From JAQBQH01 sp035607415 (GTDB taxonomy: Bacteria; Myxococcota_A; Polyangia; Palsa-1104): a DNA stretch of 64,000 bases. The stretch is taken from assembly GCA_035607415.1 (NCBI GenBank), contig DATNAQ010000096.1:124001-188000 (forward strand). Direction: 5' to 3'. The notes below the pieces were generated by a model that was given only the letters and a program-made list of their open reading frames with translations, did no database searches and was not told where the DNA came from. Every line of letters begins with the position of its first letter. Within the stretch, counting starts at the first letter, position 1. A program made the translations under genes and the position numbers. Below, piece after piece: positions 9,301 to 17,677 of the stretch.

Positions 9301-9503
9301 CGGGCGTCGAGGTGGTGGCCGCGCTGCGCGCCGACGAGCGCACGCGCGCGGTGCCCATCCTCCTCGTCACCGCGCACGAGCTTGGCGCCGACGAGCGCGC
9401 GCGCCTGAACGGCGACGTCGTCGCCGTCGTCTCGAAAGGATCGATGACCATGAGCGAGCTGTTGAAGGAGATCGAACGGGTCTTGCGCCGGAGGGCATCG
9501 TGA
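6372..9503 (+). CDS. hybrid sensor histidine kinase (helical sensor-PAS-PAS-PAS-HisKA-HATPase-REC-REC)
   Basis: A 1043-residue soluble hybrid kinase. Residues 1 to about 165 form an all-helical region resembling globin-type or RsbR-N sensor folds (SGWYDLVGALKRFL, then GALSAMMTFVDR); the assignment is tentative. Three PAS domains follow (about 175-295, 300-420 and 425-545; the second and third are PAC-terminated by DIDERKRAE and DITERKRAE). His561 lies in the H-box MSHELRTPLNSIIGFSE; an HATPase with FKQVLYNLLSNAIKFT and GTGLGLALTK follows. Two receivers end the protein, with Asp in TLDVFLP and in LLDLVMP. The second lacks the usual KP motif (it has VSKGS). No transmembrane segments are seen, so the input is cytosolic. 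The stop overlaps the next start (GTGA). Confidence 0.92.
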   Translation: MSEPGERGAAWFGPESDEGLRDFMRVYDAQYDEILAETMRVVRGHAEFAPVLAAMTPQMLDDENRRSRERLRRAVAGDWAAYEVELRAQGAGYAHMGMSFSGWYDLVGALKRFLTPRLIAAMGSEPARLAGALSAMMTFVDRTMSVIGEEYLATKEIKLAAQRSRAERNEQRYRMLFDNSPAPMWVYDVETLRFLAVNRAAIDHYGYSEAEFLAMSIEDIRFPEDLGRLQREATRTKSADAPTDLGEWRHRKRDGSAITVELRLQNCELGGRRAHMIAATDVSERNRALGALAQSKERYRTLVAATSAVVWRAEADGSFIVPQPSWETYTGQPADAYAGEGWLDAIHEQDRERIRAAWAAARATRALFEAEGLLRHAPSGSYRYFLVRAVPLADGAGELREWIGTVTDIDERKRAELPGRFFALSLDLLCIAGPDGYFKRVNPAFRSLGYTEAELMAAPFISFVHPDDHPAARAAVEKLMRGEPLIAFECRFRCKDGSYRDTLWNDAADPSGFIYAAARDITERKRAERQLAELNRQLTERNEELTRASRAKTDFLAMMSHELRTPLNSIIGFSEVLIDGKFGVLNDKQARYLRNVHGSGRHLLGLINDLLDLSKVEAGRLDIVRQPCAPRLLAADAIVTLQPQAAARGVRVVLDAPADGSLPPISADGARFKQVLYNLLSNAIKFTAADGEVRVTCGVGPEPGFVRTSVSDNGGGISDEDVARLFTPFTQLANAAERGGTGLGLALTKQLVEVMGGRISVHSRVGEGSTFSVDLPVYDGVPQVQTPRVVPGGTAPLALVVDDDPAARELLGLALQGSGFRTLAASSGDEAIAQARRYHPDVITLDVFLPTIDGWDVLQLLKGDPQTAAIPVVMVSISSDRGRAFSLGAVEHLVKPVAREALLEALARRSFTTKVKSAPVHVLAIDDDVRQLDLFRAALEPQGFRVRVAASGRAGVEAARSGPVDLVLLDLVMPDISGVEVVAALRADERTRAVPILLVTAHELGADERARLNGDVVAVVSKGSMTMSELLKEIERVLRRRAS

Positions 9504-10669
9504 CCGCGCCCGCGCCGGCGCCGGGCGCACGCATCCTGCTCGCCGACGACGACGCGGTGCTGGCGCGCTCGCTGATGCGCGTGCTCGAGCGCGCCGGCTA
9601 CACCGTGGCCTGCGCGCCCGACGGCAAGATCGCCGGCGAGATCCTGCGCGGCGAGCGCTTCGACGTCGTGCTCACCGACATCAGCATGCCGTCCGTCGAC
9701 GGGATCGAGCTCTTGCGCACGGTGCGCGACTACGATCTCGACATTCCGGTGATCCTCATGACCGGGACGCCGGAGATTCGCACGGCCATCAAGGCGCTCG
9801 AGCACGGGGCGCTGCGCTATCTGACCAAGCCCATCGACAACGGCGCGCTCGTCGACGAGATCGGCTACGCGGTGCGCATGTGCCGGATCGCGCGGCTCAA
9901 GCGCGAGGCGCTGGCGCACGTCGGCGATCTCGACAAGTTCGTCGGCGATCGCGCGGGGCTCGAGTCGCGCTTCCGGCGCGCGCTCGATCGCATCGCGATG
10001 GCCTATCAGCCGATCGTGGCGTGGTCGCAGCGGCGCGTGTACGCGTACGAGGCGTTGGTGCGCTCGACCGAGGCGAGCCTGGCCAACCCGGGCGCGCTCT
10101 TCGACGCGGCCGAGCGCACCAACCGGCTGCGCGAGCTCGGGCGCGTCATTCGTGGGTCGGTCGCGCGCGCGGGCGGGGAGGGCAGTGGGATGTTGTTCGT
10201 GAACCTGCATCCGATGGATCTCGACGACGAGGAGCTCCTGTCGCGCGACGCGCCTCTGTCGCAGATCGCCGACCGCGTGGTCCTCGAGATCACCGAGCGC
10301 GCCTCGCTCGGCATGGTGCCGAACGTGCGCTCGCGCGTCGACTCGCTGCGCAAGCTCGGCTACCGCATCGCCGTCGACGATCTGGGCGCGGGCTACGCGG
10401 GCCTCACGACCTTCACGTTGCTGCAGCCGGACTTCGTGAAGCTCGACATGTCGCTCGTGCGCGACATCGACGCCGACACGACGAGGCAACGGGTGGTCGG
10501 CACGATGACGAGCCTGTGCCGGGAGCTCGGCATGTCCGTGGTCGCCGAGGGGATCGAGACGGTCGCCGAGCGCGACACGGTGCTGACGCTCGGGTGCGAC
10601 TTGTTGCAGGGCTACCTGTTCGCGCGTCCGGGGCCGCCGTTTCCCGTGGTCGCGTGGGACGGCGAATAG
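9500..10669 (+). CDS. response regulator with EAL domain, c-di-GMP phosphodiesterase
   Basis: 389 residues from a GTG at 9500 with the Shine-Dalgarno ccggaggg; the GTGA overlaps the hybrid kinase stop. A receiver (ADDDA, Asp in LTDISMP, Lys in TKPID) is joined to an EAL domain. The catalytic set appears complete: EAL in YEALVRS, Asn of FVNLHP, the EITER glutamates, the DD pair of IAVDDLGAGYAGL, Lys of FVKLDMSL and AEGIET. This predicts active hydrolysis of c-di-GMP controlled by phosphorylation from the upstream relay. A protein of the same architecture is encoded at 49876-50997. The DNA downstream is non-coding, so this is probably the last gene of the operon. Confidence 0.93.
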   Translation: MTAPAPAPGARILLADDDAVLARSLMRVLERAGYTVACAPDGKIAGEILRGERFDVVLTDISMPSVDGIELLRTVRDYDLDIPVILMTGTPEIRTAIKALEHGALRYLTKPIDNGALVDEIGYAVRMCRIARLKREALAHVGDLDKFVGDRAGLESRFRRALDRIAMAYQPIVAWSQRRVYAYEALVRSTEASLANPGALFDAAERTNRLRELGRVIRGSVARAGGEGSGMLFVNLHPMDLDDEELLSRDAPLSQIADRVVLEITERASLGMVPNVRSRVDSLRKLGYRIAVDDLGAGYAGLTTFTLLQPDFVKLDMSLVRDIDADTTRQRVVGTMTSLCRELGMSVVAEGIETVAERDTVLTLGCDLLQGYLFARPGPPFPVVAWDGE

Positions 10670-10926
10670 CACCATTCAGCTAGACGACCCTCCTCGAGCC
10701 CCGCGCTCGCCCGCAGATGGGCATCACGCGCCAAACCGCGGCAGCGACAGCTCGAACGTCCGGAACCCGCGCTCGAGGAACGGCGCCGCGTAGCTCACCG
10801 TCGCCGCCACGCCGAGCGTCATCGACGTCGGCAGCGCCCGACCGCTCGACGAAATCCCCGCGCGCTAGCCGCTCACGCTGCCCGCCGCGTGCACGCGCGC
10901 GTTAGGCACGGCGCTCCACGACCGCG
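10670..10926. other. non-coding, probably decayed region after the relay operon
   Basis: No intact gene is supported. On the minus strand between about 10866 and 10724 there is a 46-codon open stretch ending at a stop, with a protein-like composition (VSYAAPFLERGFRTFEL), but it is preceded by an in-frame stop and has no start. It may be the tail of a lost gene. The neighbouring LysR remnant supports decay of this block. Confidence 0.35.
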
Positions 10927-11185
10927 TGGCTCGGCCAGGAGCTGCGCGGCGCCCGCTGTGTCTGGAAGGTGAACGACACGCCCGGCATCCACGCGGCCGT
11001 GCGCGAAAACCTCGGCATCGGCCTCGTCCCCTCTGTGGCTGGTCGTGCACAAAGACCTGCGCCAGGCCGCGCGCATCCGCGTCGTCAGCGACTTCTTGGT
11101 GCGCGAGCTGGCCCGCGCCGCCCCCGTCCTCGCTGGACGCCGCAACTTCATCCATCGCCCCGCGCAGCGTCCGCTCCGACGGTAA
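10927..11185 (+). pseudogene. remnant of a LysR-family regulator C-terminus (frameshifted)
   Basis: In frame 1 the DNA reads a piece containing VWKVNDTPGIHAAV and RENLGIGLVP, the LysR effector-domain pattern 'xAAVxxGLGIxxLP'. Near 11033 the homology jumps to another frame, LWLVVHKDLRQAARIRVV then SDFLVREL, the classic last strand and helix of LysR effector domains, ending at TAA 11183-11185. The DNA-binding domain and most of the effector domain are absent. The two halves together make sense only if a frameshift and a large 5' deletion occurred, so it is a dead fragment. It lies directly upstream of the lipase-like gene. Confidence 0.6.
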
Positions 11186-11244
11186 CGGTCACCTGACCGT
11201 TGCACGCACGAGCGGCGTGCCCATGGCGACCCGAGAGGCATCCC

Positions 11245-13974
11245 ATGTCGCTTCGGTCGCACATCCCGCGGTTCCTGTACGCGCTCGGCTGCGCGCTGGC
11301 GCTCGGTTGCGAGCCGCCGGTGCCGACGCCCACGCCGCCGCCGCCGACCTCGGTCGCGCAGTTCAATCCGCTGGCCTCGCCGCCGGTGGTGCCGACGCCG
11401 AACGATCTCGCGTTCGCCGGCGGCGACGGCACGCACCTCAATCCGCCCGACGATCCCAACGAGTCGGCCGCGCAGCGCTCGTTCAACGCGTACCTGCGCA
11501 TGCTCAACGGCTTCCCCACGTCGTCGACGGCGCAGGCCACCTTCTCCGTGGCGCTGGATCCGGCGTCGGCGACGGTGACCTCGGCGACCGCGCTCGGCGC
11601 CGCCACGCTCGTCGACACCACCAACGCCACGCTCACCGACGCCACCGCGATGCTCTCGGCCGACGGGCTCACGCTCACCATCGTGCCCGCGATGCCGCTC
11701 GTGGCCGGTCATCGCTACGCGGTGCTGCTCTTCGGCGGCAGCGATCCCGCCGGCCTGCGCGGCGCCGCCGGCGAGCTGGTGATCGCCTCGCCCGCGTTCT
11801 TCTTCTTGCGCTCGCCCAACCCGCTGGTCGGCCGCTGCGGCGATCCAACCAACCCCGAGTGCATGTGCCCGCAGGCGGCGCTCGCCGATCCGAGCGACAC
11901 CACCTGCCACTCGATCGTGGTCGGCCTCTCCGACGCGCAGGCGCGCGCCGCCGAGCCGCAGCGCCAGATGCTCCAGACCGCGCTCAGCGTGCTCCTGCCG
12001 ACGGTGGCGCCGGGCCGCGACGAGAACAACCTGGTCCTCTTCTGGACCTTCACGATCTCGACGCAGCCGTTCACCATCTTCGACCCGACCACGGGCAACA
12101 TCCCGTTCCCCAACGACGCGCTCATCGATCCGACCACCGGCCTCGTCAACCTGCCGATCGCGGCCGGCGATCCGATGGCGCAGCTCAAGATGGCGCTCAA
12201 CACGCTCGACGGCTTCTCGACCTCGGCGCCCGAGACCATCGGCGTCGCCGGGCCGAACCCCATCGACACCGCCACGCTCGTGCCCAATCGCTCAGTCTTC
12301 TTCGAGAACCTGAACACGCAAGCGCCGGTGCCGCCCGAGTACACCGCGACCTTCGCCTTCAACCAGATCGCGCTCGTGCCCACCGCGCCGCTGGCGTCGG
12401 ATCAAAACCGCTACGCGGTCGTCGTCACCAGCGGCGTCTCCGACACGCAAGGCCAGGCGCTCATCCCCGCCGCGCCCATCTGGTTGGTCACGGGCCCCGA
12501 TCCGCTGTTCGACGGCATGCACTCCACCGTCTCGGCGCTCTCCGACGCGCAAGCAGAGCAGCTCGAGATGCTGCGCGCCGCCGAGCAGCCGCTCGTGCAG
12601 GCCCTCGCCGCGCAGGGCCTGCCGCGCACCGCCATCGCCGGGCTGTGGACCTTCACCACGCAATCGATCAAGCGCCCCAACGCCACGCTCGATCAATTCC
12701 CGGCGACGGCCACGGTCACCACCGACGTCAGCGTCACCAAAGTCGCCGATCAGACCGCGCTCGCCACCGCCTTCGGCGCGCAGAACTTCGTGCCGCACCT
12801 CAAGTACCTCGTGCTCGGCAGCTTCACGTCGCAAGCGGTGATCGATCCCGCCACCGGCCTCATCCACTTCTCGCGCACGCCGTCGGGCGGCTTCACCGTC
12901 GAGCCGCCGACGCCGGCCATCCCCATCACCATCAAGTTCTGGCTCGCGCTGCCGAACGTCGCCGGACCGGTGCCGGTGGCGTTCGTGCAGCACGGGCTGA
13001 CCTCGTGGCGAGGCGACGTCTTGCCGCTCGCCGATCCGCTCGCGCAGCAGGGCTGGGCCTCGGTCGGCTTCGACATCGCCTTTCACGGCGCGCGCAGCGC
13101 CTGCATCGCCGACACCGACTGCGCGAGCGGCACCTGCGACAAGACCACCGGCGTCTGCTCGGGCGGCTTCATCCCCACGCCCACGTCGTCCGACGCGCTC
13201 GCCTGCGATCTGGCCGCCGTCTCCGGCGACCCGAGCGACTGCCGCCCGACCATCTCGGGCCAGGGCTACATCAGCCCGTCGAACCTGTTCACCGGCCGCA
13301 GCAACGGCGGCCAGTACATCGTCGACGCCGCGCAGCTCTTGCGTGTCCTCTCCGACACGACGAACGCGAGCGGCCTCGCCAAGACGCTCGCCGGGGAGGC
13401 GGTTCCGGTCACGCCGCTCCTCGATCCGACGAAGCTCGGCTTCCTCGGCCAATCGCTCGGCGCCATCAACGGCTCGCTCTACGTGTCGGCGGCACCCGAG
13501 CCCAAGGTCGCCGTCCTCAACGTCGGCGGCGGCCACATCTTCGACATCCTCTCGACGAGCCCGGCGTTCAGCCCGCTCATCGATCAGTACCTCACGAGCA
13601 TCGGTGTCATGCGCGGCACCGCGGCCTACGCCCAGGTGAACGCCACCGCCGACTGGGTGCTCGATCCCGCCGATCCCTGGTCGGTGGCGCCGAGCCTGCG
13701 CGACAAGCCGGTCATCGTGCAGGAGGCCGGCATGGACATGGTCATCCTGCCCGAGTTCGAGGCCGCGCTCGCGCACGCCATCTTCGGCGCCGACGGCCTC
13801 GACGCCGCCGGCCACGCGCAAGGGCGCCAATCGTCGAACGGCGCGCTGGTCTCGACCTACTTCCCGATGGCCAGCCACTCGGAGCTGCTCAAGCCGACGG
13901 CGACGGGCATCTCGATGGTGACGCAAGCGGTGGGCTTCTTGGTGTCGCTCGGCGCGCTGCTGCCGGCGCCGTGA
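11245..13974 (+). CDS. large surface lipoprotein, VolA/Pla-1-type lipase-like alpha/beta hydrolase
   Basis: The 909-residue protein starts MSLRSHIPRFLYALGCALALGCE, a lipoprotein signal, followed by a Pro/Thr linker. The next segment (ASPPVVPTPNDLAF) is the 'PFPNDLLF'-like hallmark of bacterial virulence-factor lipase N-terminal domains. Several Ig-like beta domains follow, then an alpha/beta hydrolase with a GQSLG nucleophile elbow (Ser near 735) and a late His in MASHSELL that could complete the triad. A Cys-rich insertion (CIADTDCASGTCDKTTGVC) lies before it. The FadL-type gene follows after 12 bp; in Vibrio cholerae the surface lysophospholipase VolA is encoded next to FadL. Release of fatty acids for uptake is the likely job, by inference. 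Confidence 0.82.
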   Translation: MSLRSHIPRFLYALGCALALGCEPPVPTPTPPPPTSVAQFNPLASPPVVPTPNDLAFAGGDGTHLNPPDDPNESAAQRSFNAYLRMLNGFPTSSTAQATFSVALDPASATVTSATALGAATLVDTTNATLTDATAMLSADGLTLTIVPAMPLVAGHRYAVLLFGGSDPAGLRGAAGELVIASPAFFFLRSPNPLVGRCGDPTNPECMCPQAALADPSDTTCHSIVVGLSDAQARAAEPQRQMLQTALSVLLPTVAPGRDENNLVLFWTFTISTQPFTIFDPTTGNIPFPNDALIDPTTGLVNLPIAAGDPMAQLKMALNTLDGFSTSAPETIGVAGPNPIDTATLVPNRSVFFENLNTQAPVPPEYTATFAFNQIALVPTAPLASDQNRYAVVVTSGVSDTQGQALIPAAPIWLVTGPDPLFDGMHSTVSALSDAQAEQLEMLRAAEQPLVQALAAQGLPRTAIAGLWTFTTQSIKRPNATLDQFPATATVTTDVSVTKVADQTALATAFGAQNFVPHLKYLVLGSFTSQAVIDPATGLIHFSRTPSGGFTVEPPTPAIPITIKFWLALPNVAGPVPVAFVQHGLTSWRGDVLPLADPLAQQGWASVGFDIAFHGARSACIADTDCASGTCDKTTGVCSGGFIPTPTSSDALACDLAAVSGDPSDCRPTISGQGYISPSNLFTGRSNGGQYIVDAAQLLRVLSDTTNASGLAKTLAGEAVPVTPLLDPTKLGFLGQSLGAINGSLYVSAAPEPKVAVLNVGGGHIFDILSTSPAFSPLIDQYLTSIGVMRGTAAYAQVNATADWVLDPADPWSVAPSLRDKPVIVQEAGMDMVILPEFEAALAHAIFGADGLDAAGHAQGRQSSNGALVSTYFPMASHSELLKPTATGISMVTQAVGFLVSLGALLPAP

Positions 13975-13986
13975 CGGGAGACGATC

Positions 13987-15291
13987 ATGCGTAAGGTACT
14001 CGCACTCATCGTCGTGCTCGCGTCGCGCCTGGCGTGGGCGGGCGGCATCGAGATCGACGAGCAGTCGGCGCGCGCCACCGGCACCGCCGCGGCGCAAACC
14101 GCGGTGGCCAACGATCCGTCGGCGATCTTCTACAACCCGGCGGGCCTCGTCGATCAGCCCGGCTTCAACGCGCTCGCCGGCGGCAGCCTGATCTACACGT
14201 TCACGCGCGCGCAGCCGGTCGACGCGCTGACGTCGGCGCCGGTCGGCCCGTCGTACACGGCGACCCACATCGCGCTGTTGCCCAACTTGTTCTTGAGCCA
14301 GCGCCTCGGCAAGAAGATCGCGCTCGGCTTCGGCGTGTTCACCGAGTGGGGCGAGCACTTCGGCTGGCCGACGACGTGGCCCGGCCGCTTCATCGGCCAA
14401 TTCGTCGACGTCACCACCGCCACCTTCGACATCTCCGTCTCGGTGCGCCTGCTGCCGTTCCTCAGCATCGGCGGCGGCATCGACGTCATCCCCGGCCAGG
14501 TCGACATCTACCGCGCCCTCAACTTCGGCGCCGCCGAGGGCAGCATCCACGCCGGCATGGACGGCGTCGGCGTCGGCGGCAACGTCGGCTTCCTCGTCGA
14601 CATCGTGCCCAAGTACCTGCGCCTCGGCGTCATGTATCGCAGCCGCGTCGATCTCGATCTCGACGGCCACGCCGGCATCTCCGCGCCCGTCGAGATCGCC
14701 GCCGCCTCGTCGACGACGCGGCAGCTCGCGCACACCACGCTCGTCCTGCCGCACACGCTCGCCTTCGGCCTGTCGATGCACCCGTCCAAGATCCTCACGC
14801 TCTCGGGCGATCTGCGCGTGACCCTGTGGCGCGACCTGCAGACGCTCACGCTCACCATCACCGACCCCGCGGCGCCGCCCGGCACCACGCCGCAGACGCA
14901 AGCGATCGCGCTCATGCTGCACAACTCGTGGGCCATCCGCTTCGGCGGCGAGCTGCGCGTCCTCGACCAGCACGTGCACCTCCGCCTCGGGCTGGGCTAC
15001 GACCAGACGCCGCTGCCGGTGGTCGCGCTCGGCCCGCTGTTGCCCGACGAGCAGCGCTTCGAGGTCGCCGCCGGCCTCGGCTGGCACGAGCACCGCTGGG
15101 CGCTCGACATCGGCTACATGGCCGTGATCCTCTTCAAGAACACGTCGACCAACCCCGACTTCCGCGCCGCCTACGACTCCAACGGCCACGTCATCACCGG
15201 CACCCTCACGGTGCACTTCGGCGGCGTCGGCAAAGAGGTGCGGCACGAAGAGCCGCCGCCCGAGAACGAGACGGAACCTGCGCCGCGCTAG
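13987..15291 (+). CDS. OmpP1/FadL/TodX-type outer-membrane transporter
   Basis: 434 residues with a signal peptide (LALIVVLASRLAWAGG) and the N-terminal FadL hallmark ARATGTAAAQTAVANDPSAI followed by FYNPAG, which forms the hatch domain. The rest alternates short polar and hydrophobic beta strands, as in a 14-strand barrel, with LGLGYDQTPLP near the C-terminal third. A gggag Shine-Dalgarno precedes the ATG at 13987. It is 12 bp after the lipase-like lipoprotein gene and so probably co-transcribed. FadL-family proteins move hydrophobic compounds such as long-chain fatty acids across the outer membrane; the partner lipase suggests fatty acids here. Confidence 0.9.
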   Translation: MRKVLALIVVLASRLAWAGGIEIDEQSARATGTAAAQTAVANDPSAIFYNPAGLVDQPGFNALAGGSLIYTFTRAQPVDALTSAPVGPSYTATHIALLPNLFLSQRLGKKIALGFGVFTEWGEHFGWPTTWPGRFIGQFVDVTTATFDISVSVRLLPFLSIGGGIDVIPGQVDIYRALNFGAAEGSIHAGMDGVGVGGNVGFLVDIVPKYLRLGVMYRSRVDLDLDGHAGISAPVEIAAASSTTRQLAHTTLVLPHTLAFGLSMHPSKILTLSGDLRVTLWRDLQTLTLTITDPAAPPGTTPQTQAIALMLHNSWAIRFGGELRVLDQHVHLRLGLGYDQTPLPVVALGPLLPDEQRFEVAAGLGWHEHRWALDIGYMAVILFKNTSTNPDFRAAYDSNGHVITGTLTVHFGGVGKEVRHEEPPPENETEPAPR

Positions 15292-15336
15292 GCCGCGTGG
15301 TACGCTCGATCCTGGCGCGGGAGCTTCGCGCCGACG

Positions 15337-17664
15337 ATGGATGTCGACCTCCTGCAACGGCTGAGCGGCGAGCTCGAGCTCGATCGCCTGGTGCAGCTGC
15401 TCACGGACGAAGCGACGGCGCTGTGCCGCGCCCAGTTCGGCGCCTTCTTCTACAACGTCGACGACGCCGCCGGCGGCAGCTACATGCTCTACACCATCTC
15501 CGGCGTGCCGCGCGAAGCGTTCTCCAAGTTCCCCATGCCGCGCAACACGGCGGTGTTCGCGCCCACCTTCACCGGCGAAGGCGTCGTCCGCTCCGACGAC
15601 ATCACCCGGGACCCGCGCTACGGCCACAACGCGCCCTACCACGGCATGCCGGCGGGCCATCTGCCGGTGTGCAGCTATCTCGCGGTGCCCGTCCAGTCGC
15701 GCGCCGGCCGCGTCATCGGCGGGCTCTTCTTCGGCCACTCGTCGCCGGCCGTGTTCACCGCCGCCGACGAGCAGGCGATGGTCGCCGTCGCCGCGCAGGC
15801 CGGCGTCGCCTTCGAGAATGCGCAGCTCTACGCCGAGGCGCGGCGCGCCCGCGTCGTCGCCGAGGCGATGCAGAACCGCTTCCGCTTCCTCGCCGACGCG
15901 TCGGACGTGCTCGCCGAATCGCTCGACTACGAGTCGACGCTGCGGCGCGTGGCCGAGCTGGCGGTGCCGCGCATCGCCGACTGGTGCACCTTCGCCGTCG
16001 TCGGTGACGAGGGGCATCTCGAGCGCGTCGCCGCCGTGCACCGCGATCCGGCGCTCGCCGCGCGCATGGACGAGTACGAGCACAACTATCCGCCCGGCGG
16101 TCACCGCGCCGGCGGCTTCGTCGGCGTCTTCGAGCGCGGGGAAACCGTGTTCCTGCCGACGGTGAGCGACGCCGACCTCGCCGCCGCCGCGCAGAGCCCG
16201 GCGCACCTCGAGCTCATGCGCGCCATCGGCTGCGCCTCGTGCTTGATGGTGCCGGTGAACGCGCGCGGCCGCACGCTCGGCGTCCTGTCCTTCAACATCG
16301 CCGACGCCGCGCGCCAGTTCTCCGCCGACGACGTGCGCGTCGCCGAGGAGCTGGCCCACCGCGCGGCGCTGGCCATCGACAACGCCAAGCTCTATCGCGC
16401 GCTGCAACATCGCGAGGCGGCCAACGCCTTCCTCGCCGAGGCCAGCGCCGTCCTCGGCTCGTCGCTCGACTACGCGATCACGCTGCAGACGCTCGCCAAC
16501 CTGGTGGTGCCGCGCTTCGCCGACTGGTGCGCCGTCGACGTGCTCGAGGAGGGCCGCATCCGCCAGGTGGCGGTGGCCCACGTCGATCCCAAGAAGGTCG
16601 CCTACGCGCACGAGCTGCAGCGGCGCTGGCCGCCCGATCCCAACGCGCCGACGGGCTCGCCGGCGGTGATCAGGAGCGGTAAGGCCGAGCTGTTCCCCGA
16701 GATCACCCAAGAGCTCGTCGAAGCCGTCGTCACCGATCGGGATCAGCTGCACGTCCTGCGCGAGCTCGGGCTGCGCTCGGCGCTCACGGTTCCGCTCGTC
16801 GCGCGCGGTCGCACCCTCGGCGCGGTCACGCTCATCTGGGCCGAGTCGGGCCGCCGCTACGGCGCCGACGACGTCGTGCTCATGGAGGAGCTCGGGCGGC
16901 GCGCCGGCACCGCCGTCGACAACGCGCGCCTCTATCACGACGCGCAGTCGGCGGTGAAGCTGCGCGACGAGTTCCTCTCGATCGCATCGCACGAGCTGCG
17001 CACGCCGCTGACGAGCCTGCAGCTGCTCGTCAGCAACCTGGTGCGCATCCTCGGGCGGCGGCAGCCCGAGCACCAGTCGTCGGACTATCTCATCCCGAAG
17101 CTCACCGAGGTCGATCGCCAGATCGATCGCCTGGCGATGCTCATCGGCGCGCTGCTCGACGTCAGCCGCGCCACGTCGGGACGGCTCGCGCTCGAGGTGG
17201 CGGAGGTGCCGCTCTCGGAGCTGATCGGCCAGCTCGTCGGGCGGCTCGACGCCGATCTGAAGAGCGCGCGCAGCGAGATCAAGCTCGCGCTCGACGACGG
17301 CATCGTCGGCCGCTGGGATCGGCTGCGCCTCGACCAGATCATCACCAACCTCGTCGGCAACGCCATCAAGTACGGACCGGGCGCGCCCATCGAGATCGCC
17401 ACGCGCCGCGTCGGCGATCGCGTCGAGATCGACGTGCGTGATCGCGGCATCGGCATCGCCGAGGCCGATCACACGCGCATCTTCGAGCGCTTCGCCCGCG
17501 CCGTGCCCGCCGACAACTTCGGCGGCCTCGGGCTCGGGCTGTGGATCGTGCGCGTGTTCGTCGAGGCGATGCACGGCACGGTGCGCGTGGTGAGCGCGCC
17601 GAAGAAGGGGGCCACCTTCACCGTCTCGCTGCCGCTCGTCGTCACCACCGACGCGGCGCCGTAG
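15337..17664 (+). CDS. GAF-domain sensor histidine kinase
   Basis: 775 residues, no membrane segment. Three GAF-like domains are arranged in tandem (about 10-165, 190-350 and 365-525), each ending with the typical helix ADEQAMVAVAAQAG, VRVAEELAHRAALAIDN or LMEELGRRAGTAVDN. An H-box IASHELRTPLTSL (His near 550), an N-box IITNLVGNAIKYGPGAPI and a G-box LGLGLWIVRVFVEAMHG follow. No receiver is attached and no response regulator is adjacent, so its partner is elsewhere. The first GAF contains the pattern GAFFYNVDD seen in many environmental kinases; the ligand is unknown. The gene is 45 bp after fadL but has no strong Shine-Dalgarno. Confidence 0.9.
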   Translation: MDVDLLQRLSGELELDRLVQLLTDEATALCRAQFGAFFYNVDDAAGGSYMLYTISGVPREAFSKFPMPRNTAVFAPTFTGEGVVRSDDITRDPRYGHNAPYHGMPAGHLPVCSYLAVPVQSRAGRVIGGLFFGHSSPAVFTAADEQAMVAVAAQAGVAFENAQLYAEARRARVVAEAMQNRFRFLADASDVLAESLDYESTLRRVAELAVPRIADWCTFAVVGDEGHLERVAAVHRDPALAARMDEYEHNYPPGGHRAGGFVGVFERGETVFLPTVSDADLAAAAQSPAHLELMRAIGCASCLMVPVNARGRTLGVLSFNIADAARQFSADDVRVAEELAHRAALAIDNAKLYRALQHREAANAFLAEASAVLGSSLDYAITLQTLANLVVPRFADWCAVDVLEEGRIRQVAVAHVDPKKVAYAHELQRRWPPDPNAPTGSPAVIRSGKAELFPEITQELVEAVVTDRDQLHVLRELGLRSALTVPLVARGRTLGAVTLIWAESGRRYGADDVVLMEELGRRAGTAVDNARLYHDAQSAVKLRDEFLSIASHELRTPLTSLQLLVSNLVRILGRRQPEHQSSDYLIPKLTEVDRQIDRLAMLIGALLDVSRATSGRLALEVAEVPLSELIGQLVGRLDADLKSARSEIKLALDDGIVGRWDRLRLDQIITNLVGNAIKYGPGAPIEIATRRVGDRVEIDVRDRGIGIAEADHTRIFERFARAVPADNFGGLGLGLWIVRVFVEAMHGTVRVVSAPKKGATFTVSLPLVVTTDAAP

Positions 17665-17677
17665 CGTCGCGCCGTCG

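Noticed and set aside
12292..17574. A 1760-codon open frame on the minus strand, and similar long frames at 6345-9530 (minus) and 6923-9499 (plus)
   Set aside because: They are antisense or out-of-frame shadows of well-recognised genes in very GC-rich DNA; the translations are Arg/Ala/His-rich low-complexity with no domain.
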